DNA of 42,470 nucleotides from JAYZVT01 sp050248375 (GTDB taxonomy: Bacteria; Pseudomonadota; Alphaproteobacteria; Rhizobiales; Methyloligellaceae). The notes below the pieces were generated by a model. The model was given only the letters and a program-made list of their open reading frames with translations. It was not told the DNA's origin and made no database searches. The position numbers and the translations under genes are program-made. This document shows, piece by piece, positions 17,224 through 24,118 of the stretch (positions within the stretch are counted from its first letter, which is position 1; every line of letters starts with the position of its first letter). The stretch lies in assembly GCA_050248375.1 (NCBI GenBank), contig JBFWSL010000001.1, positions 1 through 42,470 on the forward strand, given 5' to 3'.

Positions 17224-17567
17224 GTTTTCCTCCAATAAGCGGGGTTCAAGGCCCCGGTATCGGGTTGTACCGAAATGCGTCGCCCCGGAGCCGTTGAACG
17301 GGCCTTGGGCGTATCCGCAAGGTAAGGTCCTCTATTCACGACTGTCAACGTCATGAATCAGTGTATCTTTTTTAATTAGAACAATTCCAATCTGAACATC
17401 CGCCCTGACGCAAAGAAAAGATCTGGAAATACTGCAAATATACTGATGACGGCCATGCACATTCCCAGTAGGCGCCAGTGACTTGAACAGGCGTGCGTGA
17501 TGACGCATGAACTGTGCGGATCACTTATCGAAACCGCCTCCCTGCGCGGCACAAGGACGCACAAAAA
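17224..17567. other. 344-nt divergent intergenic region (fbpA-like / beta-lactamase-like)
   Basis: No gene is seen. The segment 17330-17450 is AT-rich, contains the ICE-like box at 17376-17390 and a T-run at 17367-17373, and probably holds the fbpA promoter. The right part leads to the hydrolase gene without a recognisable motif. Confidence 0.5.
17376..17390. promoter_or_regulatory. Irr/ICE-like iron-control box
   Basis: TTAGAA-CAA-TTCCAA is a near-palindrome that closely resembles the iron-control element bound by the alphaproteobacterial regulator Irr (two TTAGAA-type half-sites three bases apart). One position of the right half differs. It stands upstream of a ferric-binding protein gene, which fits. 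Binding by Irr is inference. Confidence 0.45.
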
Positions 17568-18968
17568 ATGAAGACAATCCGGGACTGGCGCGGGATTGCG
17601 GCGCTGGCGGCCGGCGGCCTGGTGCTCGCCGCCGTGATCGCTGTCGCGGTGGTTGGCGTCCATGTGCTCGGCATCGCCACGGCCTTCTATGCCAAGACGT
17701 TGTGTTCCGGTATCTTCGTCTCGGAACGTCCCGAGGCCTCCATCATCGCCGGTGACATCCTTCCGAAGCTGAAACGGCTGCCTGACCGATTCTCTTACCG
17801 GATCGACCCGGAGGGCTCGACGGTCAGCGTGGCCTATCTCGGCCTGGCCCGCCGCGAGGCTGTGTTCCGGCCCGGATTGGGCTGCACGCTGCTGATCGGT
17901 GCCAGCCGCGGCGACCTGCTGGCGCGGCGGCCGGGTCTGCCGCCGGTTCCGGCCTCGGACGCTCTGCCGGTCTCGCCGCTGGCGGGAGAGGCAGGCGCCC
18001 GCATGGAAGCCGTTCTCGACAGGGCCTTCGCCGAACCCGAAGGACGAGGAGCCCGCCGCACCCGCGCCGTCGTCATCCTTCACGCCGGGCAGGTTGTCGC
18101 CGAACGCTACGCGGAAGGCATCTCGGCGGACACGCCGCTGGCCGGCTGGTCCATGAGCAAGACCGTGACCGGCGCGCTCATTGGCGTTCTCGTCAGCGAA
18201 GGAAAGCTGTCGCTGGAGTCTTCGGCGCTGTTCCCGGAGTGGAAATCGCCAGGCGATTCCCGCGCCACCGTCACCGTGGCCCAATTGCTCCGGATGACCT
18301 CGGGCCTCGATTTCGGAAGCAATGAAGGCGCGCTTGTCTCCCCGGTACAGGAAATGCTGTTCGGCACCGGAGACGCCGCCTCGATTCCTCTGGCGGCGCC
18401 GCTCGCCGGCGCGCCCGGTACGGCGTGGCGCTACGGCAGCGGCTCGACACTGCTTCTGTGCCGCCTGATCCGCCAGACCCTGGGCGGCGATGCGGCCCTG
18501 GCCTTCGCCCGCGAAGCAGTGTTCGCTCCGCTGGGCATGGCGAGCGCCGTGCTGGAGCCCGACGCCTCGGGCACGCCTTTAGGCGCCGCCTTCCTCTATG
18601 CCGCTGCCCGCGACTGGGCGCGCTTCGGGCAGTTCCTGCTCCAGGACGGCGTGTGGAAAGGGCGGCGTATCCTGCCGGAGAACTGGGTCGCGTTTGCCAC
18701 GCAGGCCACCGCTCGGTCCGGCGAAGCCTATGGCGCCCATCTGTGGCGCCGTACCCCGGCCTTCCTGCGGCCGGAGGGCGCGCGCGACTTTGACTTGCCG
18801 GGAGACCGCTCGCTCATGCTCGGCGTGGATGGCCAGATGGTCGCCATCGTGCCGTCGCGTGAACTCGTCGTGGTGAGGCTCGGCATGAGCACGGGCCGTG
18901 CGGCTTTCGACCCGGATGAATTTCTCGCCGGCGTGCTGGCGGCGCTCTCAGGGGAGCGCGTCAACTAG
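17568..18968 (+). CDS. Serine hydrolase of the beta-lactamase/penicillin-binding (class C-like) family
   Basis: The 466-residue protein has an N-terminal membrane anchor or signal (about residues 8-40) and then a beta-lactamase-fold domain. The catalytic S-x-x-K is S195-M-S-K198 (GWSMSKTVTGALIG), the second motif is probably Y-G-S in WRYGSGSTLLL, and the third is GVDGQ near the end. The phrase LLRMTSGLDFG is typical of the family. Such proteins are often esterases or peptidases rather than antibiotic-hydrolysing enzymes, and the substrate cannot be read from the sequence. ATG at 17568 has AAGGA upstream; an in-frame start at 17514 would add basic residues before the anchor. Its end overlaps the convergent histidine kinase by 8 bp. 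Confidence 0.85.
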   Translation: MKTIRDWRGIAALAAGGLVLAAVIAVAVVGVHVLGIATAFYAKTLCSGIFVSERPEASIIAGDILPKLKRLPDRFSYRIDPEGSTVSVAYLGLARREAVFRPGLGCTLLIGASRGDLLARRPGLPPVPASDALPVSPLAGEAGARMEAVLDRAFAEPEGRGARRTRAVVILHAGQVVAERYAEGISADTPLAGWSMSKTVTGALIGVLVSEGKLSLESSALFPEWKSPGDSRATVTVAQLLRMTSGLDFGSNEGALVSPVQEMLFGTGDAASIPLAAPLAGAPGTAWRYGSGSTLLLCRLIRQTLGGDAALAFAREAVFAPLGMASAVLEPDASGTPLGAAFLYAAARDWARFGQFLLQDGVWKGRRILPENWVAFATQATARSGEAYGAHLWRRTPAFLRPEGARDFDLPGDRSLMLGVDGQMVAIVPSRELVVVRLGMSTGRAAFDPDEFLAGVLAALSGERVN

Positions 18969-20265
18969 CGCCGCCGCCGCCCGCGGTCCTGTCCGGCGCG
19001 AAAACGATATCCACCGTCGTTCCCGCTCCGCTGCTGCTCTCCAGGTGGAAGCTGGCCCGGTTCGCTTCCGCCAGCGCCTTGGTCAGCGGCAGGCCGAGGC
19101 CGGTCCCCACCTGCTTTCGCGGCGCCGTGTCGAGCTGCCGGAAGGGCCGCATCGCCTGCTCGATCTCGGAGCCCGACATGCCAATGCCCGTATCCCGCAC
19201 GCGCAGGCGAACCTCGCCCGATTCCAGCCGGCGCGCCGATACGATCACCTGGCCACCCGGACCGGTGAACTTCACCGCGTTCGACAGCAGGTTGAGCAGC
19301 ACCTGCTTCATCGCCCGGGAATCCGCCAGCACCCGCGGCAGGGGCCCCTCGATATCCGTGCGCAGCACCACGCGTCCCGCCTGCGCCTGCGGCTGCATCA
19401 CGTGCAGGCAGTCCTCCGCCAGGCTTTCCAGGTCGACGGCGGTGAAATTGATCTCGAAGTTTCCCGAGGAGATCTTGGAGATGTCTAGCAGGTCGTTGAT
19501 CAGGCTGAGGGCGTAGAGGCCGCTCTCGTGAATATCGCGGATGTAGCTGCGGTAGCGGTCATTGCCGATCGGCCCGAGCCGCTCCTCCTTCATCAGCTCC
19601 GAGAAACCGATGATCGAATTGAGCGGCGTGCGCACCTCATGGCTCACCTTGGCCAGGAAGTCCGTGCGGTCCACGCCCGCCTCGCCCAGTTGCGCCTGGA
19701 CGCTCGGAAACTCCGCCGATGGCTCCGTGTCCCGTGGCGAAGCCTCGGGCCCGGCCGTGGCGGCCGGCGCGGGGGCCTCCGCCTCCGGCGTCGGGACGGG
19801 CCTGAGCAGCACCAGCTTCAGGATGGCCCCGTCGCCGCCGGCGAAGTTCTGGACCGTGACCGGCATGTCGAGCGAGCGGCCGCTGCGCGACCGTCCGGTA
19901 ACCCGCAATCCCGCGCCGGTGAAGGCGGGGCCGTTGGCGATGGTGTATGCGTCGTCGGGGAAAACCGCCTCGAGACCGCCGGCGGTCATGACATCGGCCG
20001 CGTTGCGGTAGCCGAAGGCGAGAGCGAAGGTCTGGTTGACATGCAGCGTATGCCCGTCGCGCGCCAGCAGCAGCCCCACCGGCAGGGCGTCCAGCAACCC
20101 CTGCAGGAGGGACAGGTCTGCGGGCGCCGCAGAGACGGCTTCGCCCGGGGCTCGCGCCTCGAGGGAAGTCTCCGGCGCGGTCTCCCCGCGGATCAGCCGC
20201 GCGATGACCTGCAGGGTCTCGCTGTCGCTGCCGTCGAGGCTCGCTGCTTCGCCACGTTTCGCCAT
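18961..20265 (-). CDS. Soluble PAS-domain sensor histidine kinase
   Basis: The 434-residue kinase has no membrane segment. Residues about 52-155 form a PAS domain (LLDALPVGLLLARDGHTLHVNQTF), followed by an Ala/Pro-rich linker, a HisKA domain with phospho-acceptor H209 (KVSHEVRTPLN) and the phrase DRYRSYIRDIHESG common in DivJ/PleC-like kinases of alphaproteobacteria, then an ATPase domain with N box (NLLSNAVKFT), G1 (DTGIGMS) and G2 (GTGLGLPL). All catalytic boxes are intact. No response regulator is adjacent; the degenerate receiver at 4 kb is distant. ATG at 20265 was chosen; a frame extending to 20430 adds low-complexity, non-family residues. It is divergent from the first phasin gene. Confidence 0.88.
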   Translation of the reverse strand: MAKRGEAASLDGSDSETLQVIARLIRGETAPETSLEARAPGEAVSAAPADLSLLQGLLDALPVGLLLARDGHTLHVNQTFALAFGYRNAADVMTAGGLEAVFPDDAYTIANGPAFTGAGLRVTGRSRSGRSLDMPVTVQNFAGGDGAILKLVLLRPVPTPEAEAPAPAATAGPEASPRDTEPSAEFPSVQAQLGEAGVDRTDFLAKVSHEVRTPLNSIIGFSELMKEERLGPIGNDRYRSYIRDIHESGLYALSLINDLLDISKISSGNFEINFTAVDLESLAEDCLHVMQPQAQAGRVVLRTDIEGPLPRVLADSRAMKQVLLNLLSNAVKFTGPGGQVIVSARRLESGEVRLRVRDTGIGMSGSEIEQAMRPFRQLDTAPRKQVGTGLGLPLTKALAEANRASFHLESSSGAGTTVDIVFAPDRTAGGGGAS

Positions 20266-20457
20266 GGTCCATCGCCCTGGGCCGGGGACGGGTAGGGGAG
20301 GCCAACCCTGCCTCCGCGCATGCCGAATCCTCGGGCACCGAATGACGCCGCTCTTTCCGCCGCGGAAGAAAAGCGCCGAACCGTGGCCTCCTGATTGGTG
20401 CATACTGTGAATCGCGGGGCCGGTCCACAAGACCGGGCTTTGTGCGATGCAATAAGA

Positions 20458-20475
20458 TCATGTTGCATAGCAACA
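20458..20475. promoter_or_regulatory. Shared phasin upstream motif, copy 1 (PhaR-like operator)
   Basis: TCATGTTGCATAGCAACA lies 81 nt before the start of the first phasin gene. It contains the perfect palindrome TTGC-ATA-GCAA. The second phasin gene has the same element at 16 of 18 positions. TGC-N-GCA palindromes are the type recognised by PhaR repressors of polyhydroxybutyrate genes; PhaR itself is not in this window. Confidence 0.5.
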
Positions 20476-20556
20476 AATAGATGGCTAATCTTTGAGCACC
20501 ACCATCCGAGGGAGGCGGGCCGCGCGGCAGGCGCGGGGCGAAACAGGGAGAGCGCT

Positions 20557-20925
20557 GTGACCCAGAAGACACCTTTCGACATTCCCGACAGTGTCCGCGA
20601 CGTTGCGGGCAAGAGCGTTGACCAGGCCCGCGAGGCCTATCGGAACTTCGCCGAGGCGAGCCGCAAGGCCCAGGACTTTATCGAGCGCGCCACCGGCAGC
20701 GCCCAGGCCCAGGCCAAGACCATCCAGGAGAAGAGCCTGCAATACGCCGACGAGAACATGAAGTCGGGCTTTGCACTGGCCGAGAAGCTGCTCAAGGCCA
20801 AAGATTTCCAGGAAACTCTCGAGATCCAAGCAACCTTCGCCCGCCAGCAGGTGGAGGCTTACACCCGCCAGGCCGAGGAGCTGTCCCGCCTGATCTCGGA
20901 AGCTGCCAAGAAGGCCCGCGGCTAG
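20557..20925 (+). CDS. Phasin family protein (122 residues)
   Basis: Phasins coat polyhydroxyalkanoate granules. This small, charged, fully helical protein has the family pattern: FDIPDSVRDVAGKSVDQAREAYRNF, then KSLQYADENMKSGFALAEKLLKAKDFQETLEIQ, and QVEAYTRQAEELSRLI. The start is GTG at 20557, with AGGGAG about 6 nt upstream; ATG codons further up would not give family sequence. It is 171 nt before a second phasin whose upstream region carries the same motif. It is absent of any signal peptide, as expected for a cytoplasmic granule protein. Confidence 0.92.
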   Translation: MTQKTPFDIPDSVRDVAGKSVDQAREAYRNFAEASRKAQDFIERATGSAQAQAKTIQEKSLQYADENMKSGFALAEKLLKAKDFQETLEIQATFARQQVEAYTRQAEELSRLISEAAKKARG

Positions 20926-20991
20926 GCGGTTTCCGGAGTCCGCTGGGCGTCCGGCCGGCCGGAATGTGGCAATTTTGTTGCAATGCAAAAT

Positions 20992-21009
20992 TCATGTTGC
21001 ATCGCAGCA
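20992..21009. promoter_or_regulatory. Shared phasin upstream motif, copy 2 (PhaR-like operator)
   Basis: TCATGTTGCATCGCAGCA lies 87 nt before the second phasin start, at nearly the same distance as copy 1 from its gene. A perfect TTGCA-A-TGCAA palindrome lies just upstream (about 20978-20988), adding a second possible half of the operator. Confidence 0.5.
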
Positions 21010-21096
21010 TCAGACCGCCTATATTTACCGGTAGATTTGAGGCGCGACCGGTTCCGCCGCCATTCGCCGTGGTTCGCGCGCCGAGAGGAGATCGAG

Positions 21097-21609
21097 ATGA
21101 CTGACACCCCCACCACCGAGACGGTTGCCCCGGAGGTCGAGGCGCCGAAGAAGGCAGTAAAGGCCATGAAACCCCTGAACATGAAGCCCAACATGTACCC
21201 TGCCATGGAGATGGCGATGCCCGAGGCCGTGCGTGCCATGGCCGAGCGTTCCGTCGCCCAGACCCGCGATGGCTACGAGAAGGCCAAGACCGCGCTCGAG
21301 GATGCGGTCGGGGTGCTTGAGAAGTCCATCGACATGGCCGGGAAGGGTACCGCCGAGCTGAACCGCAAGGTGATCGACATCGCCCAGGAGAACCTGAACT
21401 CCGGCTTCGATCTGGCCCGCGGTCTCGCCGGCGCGCGCAATCTCGCCGAGATCCTCGAGATTCAGGGAAGCTATTTCCGCAAGCAGCTGGAAGTCCTGGC
21501 CGCTCAGGCCGCCGACGTGCGCGAGCTGTCGTCCCGTGTCGCCACCGACACGGCCGAACCGCTCAAGAGCCACGTTTCCAGCACCATCGACAAGCTGAAG
21601 CTCAACTAG
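21097..21609 (+). CDS. Phasin family protein (170 residues)
   Basis: The protein has an Ala/Lys/Pro-rich N-terminal stretch (about 1-45) and then the helical phasin core: AVRAMAERSVAQTRDGYEKAKTALEDAV, ENLNSGFDLARGLAGARNLAEILEIQGSYFRKQLEVLAAQA. These segments align with those of the 122-residue phasin upstream, so the two are likely paralogues with different N-termini. ATG at 21097 has GAGAGGAG about 6 nt upstream. A strong terminator follows 52 nt after the stop. Its own motif-bearing promoter region suggests it is transcribed independently of the first phasin but under the same regulator. Confidence 0.93.
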   Translation: MTDTPTTETVAPEVEAPKKAVKAMKPLNMKPNMYPAMEMAMPEAVRAMAERSVAQTRDGYEKAKTALEDAVGVLEKSIDMAGKGTAELNRKVIDIAQENLNSGFDLARGLAGARNLAEILEIQGSYFRKQLEVLAAQAADVRELSSRVATDTAEPLKSHVSSTIDKLKLN

Positions 21610-21661
21610 CTCGGCGCGGGCGCCGGTCCCGATCGGATACCGGCAGCCGGACGCGTTCAAG

Positions 21662-21696
21662 GGCCCGGACGGAAACGTCCGGGCCTTCGGCTTTTT
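21662..21696 (+). terminator. Rho-independent terminator after the second phasin
   Basis: GGCCCGGACG at 21662-21671 pairs perfectly with CGTCCGGGCC at 21676-21685 around a GAAA tetraloop, followed by TTCGGCTTTTT. A 10-bp GC-rich stem with a T-run is a textbook terminator. Confidence 0.92.
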
Positions 21697-21781
21697 GCCG
21701 CGGCCGCGGATGGCCGCCGCTGTCCCGAACCAGTTGAATCCTGTCCCGCTTGCGCTTACGTTGCGCTCGCCCTCGGCATGT

Positions 21782-21858
21782 GCCGCTGTAGCTCAGTTGG
21801 TTAGAGCGCTAGATTGTGGATCTAGAGGTCCCTGGTTCGACCCCAGGCAGCGGTACCA
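21782..21858 (+). tRNA. tRNA-His (anticodon GTG), CCA encoded
   Basis: The 77-nt sequence folds as a full cloverleaf: acceptor GCCGCTG with CAGCGGT, D-arm starting TAGCTCAGTTGG, anticodon stem CTAGA/TCTAG with loop TTGTGGA (anticodon GTG, histidine), and T-arm CCTGG-TTCGACC-CCAGG. Position -1 is T and the discriminator (73) is A, followed by encoded CCA. Most bacterial tRNA-His have G-1 paired to C73; its absence is a known trait of many alphaproteobacteria and supports that assignment. Base pair 1-72 is a G-T wobble. Confidence 0.95.
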
Positions 21859-21949
21859 CAAACCCGGACCCTTAGAGGGGTTCCTCCCAAACCGATATCT
21901 TCTCCGGCTAACACCGGGCTGACATTTGTCGGGCGCGGAAGGACGTCGT

Positions 21950-21982
21950 CTGCGCGCTTCGTTTTCGCCTGCGCGCTTCGTT
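21950..21982. repeat. Short direct repeat, two copies
   Basis: CTGCGCGCTTCGTT occurs at 21950-21963 and again at 21969-21982, 19 bp apart, just beyond the end of the LysR gene and before it the tRNA. It may be a small tandem duplication. Confidence 0.6.
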
Positions 21983-21986
21983 GAAG

Positions 21987-22904
21987 TCATCTTCTCGCCG
22001 ATGACACCTGCTCGAAGAACCGCGCCGTGAATTCGATGAACGCGGTGCCGATGCGCCGCTGCTGGAATCCGTTCCGCTCCAGACAGCCGACCTCCAGCGG
22101 CAGCAGCCGTTCCTTCGTCGGCCGGTATACGACGCGGGTGCCGTCGTAGGTCGTGCGCATCTGCGGTTCCAGGTTCAGCAGCGAATAGCCAAGTCCGTTG
22201 CCGACGAGCGTGCGAACCGTTTCGAACGAACTGGAGCGAAATCCCACCTTCGGCACCAGGCGCTGGCTGTGGAACAGCGACAGGAAATAGTCCCGGGTGT
22301 GCGGCAGGTCCATGAGCACCAGAGGCTCGTTGGCGATCTGCCGGAGAGAGATGCGCCGCGACGCCGCGAGCCGGTGTCGTGCCGGCAGCACGATCTTGGG
22401 CGGCAGCGTGGCGAGGGTGGTCCATTTGAACTGGTCGGAAAGTCCGAGATTGAAGGTGAGCGCCAGTTCGAAATGTCCCATGCGCAACCCGTTGAGGATG
22501 TCCTCCTGGTCCGCCACGTGAATGCTGACATGCACATGCGGATAGCGCCTGGTGAACTGGGCGAGCAGGTTGGAGAGGTACATCGGGGCGAGGTTCGTGA
22601 AGCAGGCGACACTGATCTCGCCGTGGACTTCGCTGCCCAGAATATGGGCAAACAGCTCCAGTTCCTCGGCCGACGCGATCAGCGACCGCGCCTCGATGGC
22701 GAAGCGCTCGCCCGCCGGCGTGAGCTGCATTCCCCGCGCCGGTAGCCTCACGAAAAGCTGCATATTGAGCCGGTCCTCCAGCGCGCTGATGGCGGTGGAG
22801 ATGGATGCCGGAGAAATATGCAGATGCGTCGACGCGGCCGCGATGGAGCCGGAGTCGGCGGCGGCGAGAAAGTAGCGCAAGGACCTCAGCGAAAAGTCAT
22901 TCAT
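21987..22904 (-). CDS. LysR-family transcriptional regulator
   Basis: The 305-residue protein has an N-terminal winged helix-turn-helix (residues 1-60: FLAAADSGSIAAASTHLHISPASISTAISALEDRLNMQLFVRL) and a C-terminal periplasmic-binding-type effector domain from about residue 90. Length is standard. It is divergent from the nitrilase/ABC operon, with 102 nt between start codons, which is the usual arrangement for a LysR activator of the neighbouring operon; the effector may be the operon's substrate. ATG at 22904 is chosen (GGAA 7 nt upstream); the in-frame TTG at 22913 is less likely. A 12-bp palindrome lies just upstream of its start and could serve autoregulation. Confidence 0.93.
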   Translation of the reverse strand: MNDFSLRSLRYFLAAADSGSIAAASTHLHISPASISTAISALEDRLNMQLFVRLPARGMQLTPAGERFAIEARSLIASAEELELFAHILGSEVHGEISVACFTNLAPMYLSNLLAQFTRRYPHVHVSIHVADQEDILNGLRMGHFELALTFNLGLSDQFKWTTLATLPPKIVLPARHRLAASRRISLRQIANEPLVLMDLPHTRDYFLSLFHSQRLVPKVGFRSSSFETVRTLVGNGLGYSLLNLEPQMRTTYDGTRVVYRPTKERLLPLEVGCLERNGFQQRRIGTAFIEFTARFFEQVSSARR

Positions 22905-22913
22905 ATTTTCCAA

Positions 22914-22925
22914 CGAACATGTTCG
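22914..22925. promoter_or_regulatory. Perfect 12-bp palindrome between LysR and nitrilase genes
   Basis: CGAACATGTTCG is a perfect palindrome 10 nt upstream of the LysR start codon and 81 nt upstream of the nitrilase start. This places it where an autorepressing or divergently acting LysR dimer could bind. Confidence 0.4.
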
Positions 22926-23006
22926 AAAAATTCCACTTACTTAAATCTGTCATCCGGCACAACATGAAGCAAGGCCTGTCCATTGATTGTCTGCGAATGG
23001 AGTGCG

Positions 23007-24116
23007 ATGGTGACTGATCCTTCCAGCGTTTCCCGAAAGGTCGTCGTCGCCGTCGCGCATGCCTCCTCTCCCATGCTCGACAAGAACGGCTGCGCCGCGA
23101 AGGCGTGCCGCATGATCGGGGAGGCCGGCGCGCTGGGCGCCCGGCTCGTGGTGTTTCCTGAATCCTTCCTCCCGGGTTTTCCCCTGTGGTGCGCCTTGCA
23201 GCGTCCGATCGACGGACATGCCTTCTTCAAGCGCTTCGCCGAGAACTCGCCCAACCTCGGCGATCCGGCCATCCGCGGCATCGCCGCCGCCGCGGCTCGC
23301 CACCGCGTGATGGTCAGCCTCGGTCTTTCGGAGTCCTCGCCTTCAAGCGAAGGTTGCCTGTGGAACTCCAACATCCTGATTTCCGAACGTGGCGAGCTGC
23401 TGAACCATCATCGCAAGCTGGTGCCGACCTTTTACGAGAAGCTGGTCTGGACCGCCGGCGACGGGGCCGGCCTGCGCGTCGTCGACACGTGCATCGGGCG
23501 CGTGGGCTCGCTCATCTGTGGGGAAAATAACAATCCGCTCTCGCGCTATTCGCTGATGGCGCAGGGCGAGCAGATTCACACGGCAAGCTTCCCGCCCGTC
23601 TGGCCCTTCCGCAATCCCATCGGCGCCAAGCCTTACGACCTGCTCGACGCCATAAGGGTGCGCGCCTCCGCTCACGCCTTCGAGGCCAAGGCCTTCACCC
23701 TGGTCAGCGCCGGGGATCTCGACGAGGCGACCATCGCCGTGCTCAAGGACGCCGGGCCGGACGCGGAGGAGATTCTCCGCGCCAGCCCGCGTTCCTGCTC
23801 CATGATCGTCGGCCCGAACGGCGACCTGCGCTCGGAAGTCCGCAGCGAGGGCGACGGTCTTGTTGCCGCCGAGATCGACGTGTCCGAAGTCACCGGTCTC
23901 AAGCAGCATCACGACATGGCGGGCTACTACAACCGTCTCGACATCTTTTCCGTGTCCGTCGACCGCACGCGCCACAGCACGGCGACCTTCAAGGGACCGG
24001 AGCGGATCGAGCCGAAAGAATTGCTGGCGGTCAAAAGAGCCGCCGTCGAGGGAAACGACAGGGCTGGCGCAAACAGCAACCAGGATCCATTGCAACCCCG
24101 GGAATTGGAGGCATAG
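23007..24116 (+). CDS. Nitrilase (carbon-nitrogen hydrolase superfamily)
   Basis: The 369-residue enzyme has the full nitrilase triad: E52 (LVVFPESFLPGFP), K137 (NHHRKLVPT) with the supporting E144, and the nucleophile C171 (GSLICGENNNPLSRY). The length, the PESFLPGFP context and CGENNNPL are those of true nitrilase-branch enzymes that turn nitriles into carboxylic acid and ammonia, rather than amidases or carbamoyl hydrolases. The substrate cannot be predicted. ATG at 23007 has GGAG 6-7 nt upstream; an in-frame TTG at 22983 is less likely. It is the first gene of a tight operon with a two-permease, two-ATPase importer (2 nt to the binding-protein gene), which suggests the importer brings in the nitrile or a related nitrogen compound. 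Confidence 0.92.
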   Translation: MVTDPSSVSRKVVVAVAHASSPMLDKNGCAAKACRMIGEAGALGARLVVFPESFLPGFPLWCALQRPIDGHAFFKRFAENSPNLGDPAIRGIAAAAARHRVMVSLGLSESSPSSEGCLWNSNILISERGELLNHHRKLVPTFYEKLVWTAGDGAGLRVVDTCIGRVGSLICGENNNPLSRYSLMAQGEQIHTASFPPVWPFRNPIGAKPYDLLDAIRVRASAHAFEAKAFTLVSAGDLDEATIAVLKDAGPDAEEILRASPRSCSMIVGPNGDLRSEVRSEGDGLVAAEIDVSEVTGLKQHHDMAGYYNRLDIFSVSVDRTRHSTATFKGPERIEPKELLAVKRAAVEGNDRAGANSNQDPLQPRELEA

Positions 24117-24118
24117 TC

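Noticed and set aside
21859..21895. Hairpin-like GGACCC...GGGGTTCC after the tRNA as a terminator
   Set aside because: The arms pair imperfectly and no T-run follows, so the evidence is too weak to list.
21782..21982. tRNA-His as an integration site
   Set aside because: No integrase gene and no copy of the tRNA 3' end is seen downstream; the 14-bp direct repeats nearby are unrelated to the tRNA.
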